A stretch of 64,000 bases of DNA from Paraburkholderia phenoliruptrix (GTDB lineage Bacteria > Pseudomonadota > Gammaproteobacteria > Burkholderiales > Burkholderiaceae). A program made the position numbers and the translations under genes. The notes under the pieces were generated by a model. That model saw nothing but the letters and a program-made list of their open reading frames with translations, made no database searches and was not told the DNA's origin. The stretch lies in NCBI RefSeq assembly GCF_019511605.1, contig NZ_JAEUAV010000028.1:1-64000 (forward strand). The letters run 5' to 3'. Of this stretch, positions 43,768-53,033 are shown piece by piece. Each line of letters starts with the position of its first letter. Positions within the stretch are counted from its first letter, which is position 1.

Positions 43768-45777
43768 TTAACCGGCGACGCTTCCCTGCCGCAGCGCGCG
43801 CAGTAAAAAGCGCGCGGGGTCGATGTCCTCGGCAAGGTCGCGTGTGAGCGGCCAGGGCTCCCCTTCGATTTGCGAGGCAATCAGTTCCGCGCCGAGCGCG
43901 GCCCACACCAGGCCGCGCGAACCATAGGCGAACGCGCCGTACAGCCCCTGCGCGCGCGGCAGATCGAGCGGCCAGGCGCCGCGCAAGCGCTCCGCGTCGC
44001 GCGTGGCGAGCGCTTCGTCGGCGAGGTTACCGACCATCGGCATGCGGTCGCTTGTCACACAGCGGAATGCAACGCGGCCTGCGAGCGCTGGCGCTTGTGC
44101 ACGCGAGCCGGCGGGCGCGGCTTCTTCGGCGCGGCCGGCCACGCGCGAGAACGCGGGGAGCATGTGTGCGACGCGCTCCAGGTTTTCCAGATGACCGGCT
44201 GCGCGAAGCGACGTATCGACATCGTCGAGTTCATACGTGGCTCCCGTCAGTGTGACGCCGTCAGGCAGCGGTATCGCGTAGCCCTCGCCGATTACCGGCA
44301 ATTCGAGCGACGGCGCCGCTCCCCGACGCAGCAACGTGAGCTGGCCGCGGATGCTGCGAGTCGGCGCATGGCGCAAGCCGGCAATGCGCGCCGCATCGTG
44401 AGCGCTCGCGACAATCACCACAGGCGCACGCGCCAACAACTCGCCTGCCGTGTCGAGCACGCTCCACTGGTTGGCCGCACGCTCGAGGCGCGCGGCTTGC
44501 ACGCCGAAGCGCCGCTCGAGCCGGTCACCGGCCGCGGCGCATTGCGCAGCGCACAGCGATGCCGGATCGATCCAGCCGCCCTGCGGGAAGAACCATCCGC
44601 CGCGCGCGAGCGCCGTGCCGGCGAGTTGACCACCGGTGTCGGCGGAAAGCGGCGTGACGAACTCCGGCGGATAACCGAACGCCGCGATGGCCTCGTGCAT
44701 CGCGCGCGCTTCGTCTTCGGTTTCGGCGATTTGCAGCAGACCAGGGCGCCCGCGCGTCGGCGCATGGCCGAGCCGTTCCAAGTCCGTCCAGCGCCGCAGC
44801 GCATACAGAAAACCGGCGCGGGTGACGCGCGAGGCGACGCTGTCGTCGCGCGAAATCATTGGGTGGAAGACGCCCGCCGGATTGCCCGAGGCGTCCTCTG
44901 CGACGCAAGCGTGCCGTTCCAGCAATGTCACGCGCCAACCGCGCGCCGCAAGGCGCTCGACCACCGCACAGCCGGCGAGGCCCGCGCCGATCACCACCGC
45001 GTGCCGTTCGTCGGGGGCAAACGGTCCGAGCGCGACGGGCGGCTCGTGCCGGCGTACGCGCCAGCGCGGCGCAAAGTGGCCGACCAGCATCGCGCGCTTC
45101 CAGCCGAAGCCGTCGACCTTGCGGTATTCGAAGCCCGTTTGAGTCAGCGCGCGCTTGATGTCGCCCGCGCTGCTGTAAGTGGCGAAGGTCGCGCCCTCGC
45201 CTGCCAGCCGCGCGAGCGACTTGAAGATCGCAGGCGTCCATAGTTCGGGGTTCCTGGCGGGCGCAAAGCCGTCCAGATAGAACGCGTCAGCGCGCAGCCG
45301 CAGATTCGGCAAGCTCTGCTGTGCGTCGTCGAAAACCAGTGTCAGGACCACGCGGCCATTGTCGAATTCCAGCCGATGCGTGCCGGGCACGAGCATCGGC
45401 CATTGGTTCGCCAGCGTGTCGGCAAGCGCCGCGATTGCTGCGTCCGCAACGATCGCGGCGTGCGCGCGGCGCAGATCGTCGCGTGTGAAAGGATGCTTTT
45501 CCGTCGAAACGAAGTGAAGCCGCTCGCAGCGAGAAGGGTCGGCACGCCACGCGGCCCACGTGACGAGAAAGTTGATACCCATGCCGAAGCCCGTCTCCAG
45601 CACGGTGAACACGCGCCGGCCGTGCCAGCGCTCGGGCAGCGCATTGCCGCGAAGGAACACATGGTTGGCCTGCTCGAGCGCGCCGACGGCGCTGTGATAA
45701 ATGTCGTCGTAGAGCGGCGAAAACGGCGTGCCGTTGCTCCTGAACGAGAGCACGGCTGGAATGAGCGGATCGGTCAT
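43768..45777 (-). CDS. mnmC: Bifunctional tRNA 5-methylaminomethyl-2-thiouridine biosynthesis protein MnmC
   Basis: A two-domain enzyme of 669 residues completing the wobble-uridine modification begun by MnmE-MnmG. The start MTDPLIPAVLSFRSNGTPFS at 45777 matches the family; a longer frame adds 36 unrelated residues. Residues 1 to about 245 form the SAM-dependent methyltransferase (LETGFGMGINFL, DGFAPARNPELW). From about 255 an FAD oxidoreductase (VVIGAGLAGCAVVERLAARG) removes the carboxymethyl group. mnmG lies 28 kb away in this window. Confidence 0.95.
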   Translation of the reverse strand: MTDPLIPAVLSFRSNGTPFSPLYDDIYHSAVGALEQANHVFLRGNALPERWHGRRVFTVLETGFGMGINFLVTWAAWRADPSRCERLHFVSTEKHPFTRDDLRRAHAAIVADAAIAALADTLANQWPMLVPGTHRLEFDNGRVVLTLVFDDAQQSLPNLRLRADAFYLDGFAPARNPELWTPAIFKSLARLAGEGATFATYSSAGDIKRALTQTGFEYRKVDGFGWKRAMLVGHFAPRWRVRRHEPPVALGPFAPDERHAVVIGAGLAGCAVVERLAARGWRVTLLERHACVAEDASGNPAGVFHPMISRDDSVASRVTRAGFLYALRRWTDLERLGHAPTRGRPGLLQIAETEDEARAMHEAIAAFGYPPEFVTPLSADTGGQLAGTALARGGWFFPQGGWIDPASLCAAQCAAAGDRLERRFGVQAARLERAANQWSVLDTAGELLARAPVVIVASAHDAARIAGLRHAPTRSIRGQLTLLRRGAAPSLELPVIGEGYAIPLPDGVTLTGATYELDDVDTSLRAAGHLENLERVAHMLPAFSRVAGRAEEAAPAGSRAQAPALAGRVAFRCVTSDRMPMVGNLADEALATRDAERLRGAWPLDLPRAQGLYGAFAYGSRGLVWAALGAELIASQIEGEPWPLTRDLAEDIDPARFLLRALRQGSVAG

Positions 45778-46202
45778 GCGGGAGGCGAAGCGATGCCCTG
45801 AAGTGACCCGCGCGAGCGGGTGCAGCGTTACCGCCAGCGCGCGCGGCTCGCCGGGCGGCGAAACAGACGCGCCGAGCGTTGGCAAAAACCAACGTCAAAG
45901 CCCCGTCCACACTGGGTTTCGGGCTTCTCAGCAAGGGGCGGCCAGCAAAAAGTGCCGTTTCCTTGCTGTATCTGTTCCAAAACCGCGTAATTCTTCGAAA
46001 CCCTTGTCCTGATTGGGTTTGCGCTGCGCTATCATAGCAAGCGCCGCGAAGGGAGCGGCAGCACGGCCGACGGACATTCGCTGTCCGGCGCTTTCGATCC
46101 GGAGGGGCTCCGGAGCCGCAGCTGCTCGACGGCGCGGCGCGCGCACGTATAATCGGCGCGTTCGCGCTGTTCGTGTCAACCTAAACTCAGAAAGGAACCT
46201 TA
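45778..46202. other. Intergenic region between mnmC and the HU gene
   Basis: About 425 bases with divergent transcription. It holds the promoters of the leftward mnmC and rightward HU gene. Apart from the -10 element at 46148-46153 I recognise no gene or repeat. Confidence 0.5.
46148..46153 (+). promoter_or_regulatory. Probable -10 box of the HU gene
   Basis: TATAAT is an exact sigma-70 -10 hexamer 50 bases before the HU start. A weak -35 (CTCGAC) lies 17 bases upstream of it. Confidence 0.55.
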
Positions 46203-46481
46203 ATGAACAAACAGGAACTGATCGACGCCGTCGCTGGACAGACGGGCGCCAGCAAGGCTCAAACCGGTGAAACGCTGGACACGTTGCTTGAAGTGATCAA
46301 GAAGTCTGTGTCGAAGGGCGACGCGGTCCAGTTGATCGGCTTCGGCAGCTTTGGTTCGGGCAAGCGCGCAGCGCGTACGGGTCGCAACCCGAAGACGGGC
46401 GAGACCATCAAGATTCCGGCCGCGAAGACCGTCAAGTTCACGGCCGGCAAGGCGTTCAAAGACGCAGTCAACAAGCGCTAA
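46203..46481 (+). CDS. hupB: DNA-binding protein HU
   Basis: A 92-residue nucleoid protein. AAAGGAACC precedes the ATG. The sequence MNKQELIDAVAGQTGASKAQ, the hinge IGFGSFGSGKRAARTGRNP and the DNA-contacting arm KTGETIKIPAAKTVKFTAGK are those of HU-beta. It bends DNA and helps open origins in E. coli, which fits its place beside the candidate origin. An intrinsic terminator follows, so it is monocistronic. Confidence 0.96.
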   Translation: MNKQELIDAVAGQTGASKAQTGETLDTLLEVIKKSVSKGDAVQLIGFGSFGSGKRAARTGRNPKTGETIKIPAAKTVKFTAGKAFKDAVNKR

Positions 46482-46505
46482 GCAGATTACTGCCAGGCAG
46501 TTGAC

Positions 46506-46529
46506 ACCCGCCCACGGCGGGTTTTTTTT
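46506..46529 (+). terminator. Terminator of the HU gene
   Basis: ACCCGCC and GGCGGGT form a 7-bp stem with a three-base loop followed by eight T, 25 bases past the HU stop. Confidence 0.88.
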
Positions 46530-46621
46530 CGTCTTTTTGCGGGCAGATGGAGCGGGCGCGACGCGCAAGCGAGCCGCGCGCGGGGCCGCGGCTCGTGTCG
46601 GGAAGGCGGCCGGCAGCGCCG

Positions 46622-47965
46622 CTAGTCGTGACGATGCACGATCTGGCCGTGACCGTGACCGTTTTCGCCGTGATCGTGGTCGTGGTCGTGCCCATGACCG
46701 TGATGGTCGTGATCGTCCTCGTCGAAATCCCATGCCGGGAACGGGTCCTTGAACTGTTGCCAGCCTTGTGGTCCCAGCGCGAATTCGTCGTCGGTGAGCA
46801 GGCATGCGTCGAACTTCGCGGACCACCGCGCCGGGTCGATGTTCACGCCGATCAGCACCAGCTCCTGGCGACGGTCGCCGATGCTCATGTCGTCCGGCGC
46901 CCCGTACCAGTCGGCAGCGATTTCGGCGGCCAGTTCGGCATCCTGATCGGCGTCGGGCCACTCGCTGCGATCCTGTGCGGCCCACCACATACCCGCCGGA
47001 CCATGCCGGCATGCGCCGCCCGCCTGTGACAGCGAACCGGCAATGTCATTGCGCGTCGCGAGCCAGAAAAATCCCTTGCTGCGCAGCACGCCCTTCCACT
47101 CCTCGTGCAGCAGCGCCCACAGGCGCTCCGGATGAAACGGCCGGCGCGCGCGATAAACGAAGTTGCCGATCCCGAACTCGTCCGCTTCGCCATGATGGCT
47201 ATGGCCGTGTTCATCGCCATGCTCGTGCTGATGGAGCGACGCCAGCCAGCCCGGCGCGCCCGACGCCTCGTCGAAATCGAAGCGGCCTGTATTCACCACC
47301 TGCTCGAGCGGCACCGCGCCGAAGCGGCTCACCACCTGCACGGCCCGCGGGTTGATCCGCGCGAGAATGCGTTGCAGACGCGTCAACTCGTCAGCGCTGA
47401 CGAGGTCGGCCTTGTTCACCACCAGCACGTCGCAGAACTCAATCTGCTCGATCAGCAGTTCGACCAGCGTGCGGTCGTCTTCTTCCGTGGCGGCAATGCC
47501 GCGTTCGGCAAGCGCGTCCGCCGAGCCGTAGTCGCGCAGAAAGTTGAACGCGTCGACCACGGTGACCATCGTATCGAGCCGCGCCACGTCGCTGAGCGCG
47601 GCGCCGTCGTCGTCCACAAAAGCAAAGGTCTCGGCAATCGGCATGGGCTCGGCCACGCCGGTCGACTCGATCAGGATGGCGTCGAAGCGCTTTTCGGCGG
47701 CAAGGCGTTTGATCTCGACCAGCAGATCGTCGCGCAGTGTGCAGCAGATACAGCCGTTCGACAGTTCGACAAGCTGTTCTTCGAGATGCGACAGCGCGGC
47801 GGCCTCGCGCACGAGCGAGGCGTCGATATTGACGGCGGCCAGATCGTTGACGATCACGGCCACCCGCAGGCCGGCGCGATTGGCGAGGATGTGATTCAGG
47901 AGCGTGGTCTTGCCGGCGCCCAGAAAACCGGAGAGCACGGTGACGGGCAGTGGCGGCTGGTTCAT
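46622..47965 (-). CDS. COG0523 (CobW-type) GTPase, probable zinc metallochaperone
   Basis: A 447-residue G3E GTPase from the ATG at 47965. Walker A is GFLGAGKTT at 13-21, the metal motif CICC lies at 72-75, ESTGVAEP follows, and the base-recognition NKAD is near 177. A CobW C-terminal domain follows. Two His-rich stretches stand out: HQHEHGDEHGHSHHGE near 245-260 and a His/Asp tail over the last 30 residues. These features fit zinc-trafficking members such as YciC/ZagA and ZigA rather than cobalamin synthesis. No Zur site was identified upstream. Confidence 0.9.
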   Translation of the reverse strand: MNQPPLPVTVLSGFLGAGKTTLLNHILANRAGLRVAVIVNDLAAVNIDASLVREAAALSHLEEQLVELSNGCICCTLRDDLLVEIKRLAAEKRFDAILIESTGVAEPMPIAETFAFVDDDGAALSDVARLDTMVTVVDAFNFLRDYGSADALAERGIAATEEDDRTLVELLIEQIEFCDVLVVNKADLVSADELTRLQRILARINPRAVQVVSRFGAVPLEQVVNTGRFDFDEASGAPGWLASLHQHEHGDEHGHSHHGEADEFGIGNFVYRARRPFHPERLWALLHEEWKGVLRSKGFFWLATRNDIAGSLSQAGGACRHGPAGMWWAAQDRSEWPDADQDAELAAEIAADWYGAPDDMSIGDRRQELVLIGVNIDPARWSAKFDACLLTDDEFALGPQGWQQFKDPFPAWDFDEDDHDHHGHGHDHDHDHGENGHGHGQIVHRHD

Positions 47966-48138
47966 CGCAGTACAGGAAATCGGGAGGATTGGAAGGCGTG
48001 GCGCGCCGAACGCCGCCGCGTGACTCCGAAACGTCCGAAACGGCGGTCGAGCGCCGGCGGCGGCACGAAGCCGCATTGTGCATCAAATCTGCAGGGACAA
48101 GCGGGAGAGGCCGGAAACCGGCCGCTCGGACCGGCGAT

Positions 48139-48585
48139 TCAGCGTGCTGCCGGCATCAGGTTCCACTTGCGCAGGATCGCCGCGATCTGCTGAGCGTACT
48201 TGTCGCGCAACGCGGGCGTTTCCGAGTGATACGCGCCGACGGCTTGCCACGTATTGCCGTATTTGTTCATCTGCCGGCGCAAATGCCAGGCCGCGATGTA
48301 CACGTTCTTGCACGGCTCCATCAGCGTGCCCTGCGAGATGCCGTATTGAGCCAGCGTGGGCAGATGAATGGAGTTGATCTGCATGACGCCGTAGTCCGTC
48401 GAGCCGTTGGCGTTCTTGTGCTGCGCGTCCGGACGGTTGTGCGATTCCTGCCACGCGATCGCACGCAGGATCAGCGGGTTGACCTTCTGGTATTTCGCGG
48501 CTTCGTCGAAGCAATCGGCGCGTGCGGTCCCGGCCGCGGCCAATACGGTAAATCCTGCAAGAAGCGTGACGAAGGTTCGTTTCAT
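48139..48585 (-). CDS. Small lytic transglycosylase (IagB/SLT type)
   Basis: A periplasmic muramidase-like enzyme of 148 residues from the ATG at 48585. A signal peptide ends near residue 23 (LAAAGTARA, then DCFDEAAKYQ). The SLT core has the catalytic Glu47 in AWQESHN, then STDYGVMQIN. Short proteins of this type open peptidoglycan for secretion systems and pili. It lies next to the type II secretion locus but is read the other way, so a role in placing that machine is only inferred. Confidence 0.92.
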   Translation of the reverse strand: MKRTFVTLLAGFTVLAAAGTARADCFDEAAKYQKVNPLILRAIAWQESHNRPDAQHKNANGSTDYGVMQINSIHLPTLAQYGISQGTLMEPCKNVYIAAWHLRRQMNKYGNTWQAVGAYHSETPALRDKYAQQIAAILRKWNLMPAAR

Positions 48586-49088
48586 CGGTAAGGACGACGA
48601 GGCAAAACGCAAGGGTAAGGAATCGTAACGTTGTGCATCGGACAATGTTCAGACGAGGTGAGCCGGCGGGTTTAATCTGGATGCGGCATTGGCCGGCAGT
48701 ACGGGAAAACCCGCCTTCGCGGCGGTGAACCGCTGGCTTGAACGGCTCGTATGATACCGGCAGGCCGGGGTCCGTCAAGTTGGCTAACCGACATAAGGCC
48801 GCGAAAACACGGCGTTTTCTGGGGGCTTTCGGAATGCGGCGGTTCACCTTTCAAGGGCCTCGCAGCAGGCGCGGACCTTAGGGGAAACTCTCCGGAGCTT
48901 TCCATTTGTGACAAATCCGACATGAAAAACTGTTACTGTTCTTTCTTTTCGGACATCGGATGGCCAGCATTTTAGGGCGGGTTTCGCCCACCTGGCCCGC
49001 CGGCAGACCGACCGACCGGCGGTTTGCTCCCCTGTCCGTGCTGCATGACCGTCGGCAGCTTCCGCTGCCGGCACCGACATTACATTCC
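48586..49088. other. Divergent upstream region of the secretion locus
   Basis: About 500 bases between the transglycosylase gene and gspD, holding both promoters. An in-frame extension of gspD reaches back to 48960 but lacks a signal peptide at its start and reads like leader. I recognise no further element. Confidence 0.45.
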
Positions 49089-51452
49089 ATGAGAAGAAAT
49101 CGTATGGCTTTGCGTCGCGTCGCAACGGCGTTGCTGCTGGCTGGACTGGTCACTGCGCAGACCGCACACTCGCAGGTGACCCTCAACTTCGTCAATGCCG
49201 ATATCGACCAGGTCGCCAAGGCGATCGGCGCGGCGACCGGCAAGACAATCATTGTCGACCCGCGGGTCAAAGGTCAGTTGAATCTCGTGTCGGAAAACGC
49301 AGTGCCGGAGGACCAGGCGCTGAAGACGTTGCAATCGGCGTTGCGCATGCAAGGCTTCGCGCTCGTTCAGGACCACGGCGTCCTGAAGGTCGTGCCCGAA
49401 GCCGACGCCAAACTGCAAGGCGTGCCCACCTACGTCGGCAATTCGCCCACCGCGCGCGGCGACCAGGTTGTCACGCAGGTATTCACGCTGAAAAACGAAT
49501 CGGCAAACAACCTGTTGCCGGTGCTGCGCCCGCTGATCTCGCCGAACAACACCGTAGCCGCCTACCCGGCCAACAACACTATCGTCGTCACCGACTACGC
49601 GGACAACGTGCGGCGCATCGCGCAGATCATCGCGGGTGTCGATACGGCGGCGGGTCAGTCCGTGTCTGTCGTACAACTGAAGAACGCCAACGCGCTCGAC
49701 ATCGCCGCGCAGTTGAACAAGATGCTCGACCCCGGCGCGATCGGCAGTACCGACGCCACGCTCAAGGTCTCGATCACCGCTGACCCGCGCACCAATTCGC
49801 TGCTCATTCGCGCGTCGAACGGGGCACGGCTTGCTGCCGCGAGGACCCTTGCCCGCGAGCTCGACACGCCGACCACCATGCCGGGCAACATGCACGTCGT
49901 GCCGCTGCGTAATGCCGAAGCGACCAAGCTCGCCAAGACCTTGCGCGGCATGCTCGGCAAAGGCGGCGAAAGCGGCTCGGCCACCGGCGGCAACGACGCG
50001 AATTCGTTCAACCAGAATACCGGCGGCGGAATCGGCGGCAACAATTCGACTGGCACGGCCGGCACGCCGCCGCTGCCGTCCGGCGGGCTGAACTCGAGCT
50101 CCATGTCTTCGCCGATGGGCGGCGGCGCGGGCGGCTATGGCGCGAACAGTAACGCTCAATCGGGCGGGCTTCTTGGCGGCGACAAGGACAAGAACGAAGA
50201 CAATCAGCCAGGCGGCATGATTCAGGCGGACGCCGCGACCAATTCGCTGATCATCACCGCGTCCGAGCCGGTGTACCGCAATCTGCGCGCGGTGATCGAC
50301 CAGCTCGATGCGCGCCGCGCGCAGGTCTATATCGAGGCGCTGATCGTCGAGCTCAATTCGAACACGAGCGGCAACCTCGGCATTCAGTGGCAGGTCGCGA
50401 ACAATTCGATATTTGCCGGCACCAATCTGGCAACCGGGCAGAGCAACAGCATCATCAACCTGACGACCGGGGCCGTGGCGGCCGGAGCCACCGGCGGTCT
50501 GGCTTCGGCAATCGCCACGCAAGGCGTGCAGCAGGGGCTGAACATCGGCTGGATTCACAACATCTTCGGCGTGCAAGGACTGGGCGCGTTGCTCCAGGCG
50601 CTCTCGCAAACCGCCGACGCCAACGTGCTGTCCACGCCTAACCTCATTACGCTCGACAACGAAGAAGCGAAGATCGTCGTCGGTACGAACATACCTATTC
50701 AGACCGGCTCGTATTCGAACCTGACGAGCGGCACCGCAAGCTCGGCGTTCAACACCTACGACCGCGTCGACGTGGGCCTGACGCTGCATGTCAAGCCGCA
50801 GATCACGGACGGCGGCATCCTCAAGCTGCAGCTTTACACCGAAGACTCCGCGATCGTGAACGGCACGACCAACGCGACGACGAACCCCGCCGGCCCGCAG
50901 TTCACCAAACGCTCGATCCAGTCTACGGTGCTTGCCGACAACGGCGAGATCATCGTGCTCGGCGGGCTGATGCAGGACAATTACCAGGTCAGCAACAGCA
51001 AGGTGCCGCTGCTGGGCGACATTCCATGGATCGGCCAGCTGTTCCGCTCCGAGCAGAAAAACCGCAACAAGACGAATCTGATGGTGTTCCTGCGTCCGGT
51101 CATCATCAACGATCGCGATACGGCGCAGGCTGTCACGTCGAACCGCTACGACTATATTCAAGGTGTGCAGGGTTCGTACCGTCAGGACAACAACCTGATG
51201 AAGGACAACGACGATCCGGTGGTGCCGCCGAAACCGACGGGTCCGAGCCAGGGCGGCTCGACGCTGAATCTGTTCGATCTCGACCAGATGCGCCGTCAGC
51301 AGATGCAGCCGCGGGGCGCCACGCCGCAGGCGAACCCGGCGCCCACCACCGCGCCGTCCACCGTGCCCGCGGCGCCTGGCGTCAACGGCGCCGTGCAAAG
51401 CAATCCGGTGCCGGTCGCGCCGTCCACCGCATCACCAGGAGTCAAGCCGTGA
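49089..51452 (+). CDS. gspD: Type II secretion system secretin GspD
   Basis: The outer-membrane channel of type II secretion, 787 residues from the ATG at 49089. A second ATG at 49104, with AGAAG upstream, is equally likely. A signal peptide (TALLLAGLVTAQTAHS) precedes the N0 domain VTLNFVNADIDQVAKAIGAA. N1-N3 follow, with a Gly/Asn/Ser-rich insertion at about 297-374. The secretin core ends in VPLLGDIPWIGQLFRSEQKN and LMVFLRPVII. The last 100 residues are a Pro/Ala/Gln-rich tail. gspE overlaps its stop. Confidence 0.96.
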   Translation: MRRNRMALRRVATALLLAGLVTAQTAHSQVTLNFVNADIDQVAKAIGAATGKTIIVDPRVKGQLNLVSENAVPEDQALKTLQSALRMQGFALVQDHGVLKVVPEADAKLQGVPTYVGNSPTARGDQVVTQVFTLKNESANNLLPVLRPLISPNNTVAAYPANNTIVVTDYADNVRRIAQIIAGVDTAAGQSVSVVQLKNANALDIAAQLNKMLDPGAIGSTDATLKVSITADPRTNSLLIRASNGARLAAARTLARELDTPTTMPGNMHVVPLRNAEATKLAKTLRGMLGKGGESGSATGGNDANSFNQNTGGGIGGNNSTGTAGTPPLPSGGLNSSSMSSPMGGGAGGYGANSNAQSGGLLGGDKDKNEDNQPGGMIQADAATNSLIITASEPVYRNLRAVIDQLDARRAQVYIEALIVELNSNTSGNLGIQWQVANNSIFAGTNLATGQSNSIINLTTGAVAAGATGGLASAIATQGVQQGLNIGWIHNIFGVQGLGALLQALSQTADANVLSTPNLITLDNEEAKIVVGTNIPIQTGSYSNLTSGTASSAFNTYDRVDVGLTLHVKPQITDGGILKLQLYTEDSAIVNGTTNATTNPAGPQFTKRSIQSTVLADNGEIIVLGGLMQDNYQVSNSKVPLLGDIPWIGQLFRSEQKNRNKTNLMVFLRPVIINDRDTAQAVTSNRYDYIQGVQGSYRQDNNLMKDNDDPVVPPKPTGPSQGGSTLNLFDLDQMRRQQMQPRGATPQANPAPTTAPSTVPAAPGVNGAVQSNPVPVAPSTASPGVKP

Positions 51453-53029
51453 ATACGCCGTCCATGCCGCCGTCAGCAGCAACGTCGCCGGCATCGTCGC
51501 GGGCCGCCAGAGCGCCGTCCGACGGCGCGCCCACTGTCGGCTCCGCCTCTGCCGGCGTAGCGGAGCACGCGGAACGCGCGGCGCCGTCGGCAATTGCCGC
51601 GCGGCTCGTGCCGTACGGCTTCGCGCGCAGCGGCCAGATACTCGTCGCGCACCAGCACGCCGACAGCCTGGAAGTGTGGATCAGCGAGCGCACGAGCGAA
51701 GCGGCGCTCGCCGAAGTCGCGCGCAATTTCGGCGCGGTTTCAGTGGTGCGTCTGCCCGCCGACGAGCTCGCGCAGGCGATCAACCAGGCGTATGCGCGCC
51801 AGGACGGCAGCGCTGCGCAGGTGGTTGGCGAAGTAGAAGGCGAAGTCGACCTGTCGCGCCTGATGCAGGACATTCCCGAGGTGGAAGACCTGCTGGAATC
51901 GGAAGACGACGCGCCGATCATCCGCATGATCAATGCGCTTCTCACGCAGGCCGCGCGCGAACAGGCGTCGGACATTCACATCGAGCCGTTCGAGAATGCG
52001 TCGGTGGTGCGCTTTCGCGTGGACGGCACGCTGCGCGACGTGGTCCGCCCGAAGAAAGCGCTGCACGGCGCGCTGATTTCGCGGATCAAGATCATGGCGC
52101 AACTCGACATTGCCGAAAAACGTCTGCCGCAGGACGGCCGCATCACGCTGCGGGTGGGCGGTCGTCCGGTCGACGTGCGGGTTTCCACGCTGCCCACCGG
52201 CCACGGCGAGCGCGCGGTGCTGCGTCTGCTCGAAAAAGACGCTGCCCGCTTGAACCTCGAGGCGCTCGGCATGGGCGCGGACACGCTCGGCAAGTTCGAC
52301 AAGCTGATCGGCAGGCCGCACGGCATCGTGCTCGTGACCGGCCCGACCGGCTCGGGCAAGACGACCACGCTGTATGCGTCGATGTCGCGTCTGGAAACCG
52401 CGACCACCAACATCATGACGGTCGAAGACCCGATCGAATACGACCTGTCGGGCATCGGCCAGACGCAGGTGAACGAGCGGATCGGCATGACCTTCGCGCG
52501 GGCGCTGCGCTCCATTCTGCGGCAGGACCCCGACGTGATCATGATCGGTGAAATCCGCGACCTGGAGACCGCACAGATTGCCGTGCAGGCTTCGCTCACC
52601 GGCCACCTCGTGCTGGCCACGCTGCATACCAACGACGCCGCCTCGGCCGTCACGCGTCTGACCGACATGGGCGTGGAGCCGTATCTGCTGGCTTCGTCGC
52701 TGCTCGGCGTGCTGGCGCAGCGGCTCGTGCGGCGCCTGTGCCCGGTGTGCCGCGAACAGCGCGTCGACGAAGACGGCAGCGTGCACTGGCATCCGGTCGG
52801 CTGCGACAAGTGCGGCCAGTCGGGCTACGCGGGTCGGCGCGGCGTATACGAACTGCTGCTGATCGACGACGAGATCCGCACGCTGATTCATCGCAATGCG
52901 TCGGACGCCGACATTCTTGCGGCGGGCCGCGCGCAGGGCATGCTCACGCTGCGCGAAGACGCGCAGCGCTGGCTCGAGTCCGGCCTCACGTCGCTCGAAG
53001 AAGTGATTCGCGTGACGGGCGGAGCATAA
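51449..53029 (+). CDS. gspE: Type II secretion system ATPase GspE
   Basis: A cytoplasmic ATPase of 526 residues that powers pseudopilus assembly. The probable start is GTG at 51449, which overlaps the gspD stop and has AGGAG seven bases upstream; ATG at 51464 is the alternative. The first 45 residues are Ala/Pro/Ser-rich. Then come SDIHIEP near 174-180, Walker A GPTGSGKTT at 298-306, the Asp and His boxes (ILRQDPDVIMIGEIRD, GHLVLATLHTND) and a tetracysteine zinc site (CPVC then CDKC). Confidence 0.96.
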   Translation: MNTPSMPPSAATSPASSRAARAPSDGAPTVGSASAGVAEHAERAAPSAIAARLVPYGFARSGQILVAHQHADSLEVWISERTSEAALAEVARNFGAVSVVRLPADELAQAINQAYARQDGSAAQVVGEVEGEVDLSRLMQDIPEVEDLLESEDDAPIIRMINALLTQAAREQASDIHIEPFENASVVRFRVDGTLRDVVRPKKALHGALISRIKIMAQLDIAEKRLPQDGRITLRVGGRPVDVRVSTLPTGHGERAVLRLLEKDAARLNLEALGMGADTLGKFDKLIGRPHGIVLVTGPTGSGKTTTLYASMSRLETATTNIMTVEDPIEYDLSGIGQTQVNERIGMTFARALRSILRQDPDVIMIGEIRDLETAQIAVQASLTGHLVLATLHTNDAASAVTRLTDMGVEPYLLASSLLGVLAQRLVRRLCPVCREQRVDEDGSVHWHPVGCDKCGQSGYAGRRGVYELLLIDDEIRTLIHRNASDADILAAGRAQGMLTLREDAQRWLESGLTSLEEVIRVTGGA

Positions 53030-53033
53030 GCGC

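Noticed and set aside
48960..49088. Longer GspD start at 48960
   Set aside because: It would place about 43 polar residues before the signal peptide, which would block export. The region reads as leader.
49080..51398. A 770-codon open frame opposite gspD
   Set aside because: It is the antisense image of the secretin gene with low-complexity Arg/Val/His content and no ribosome site.
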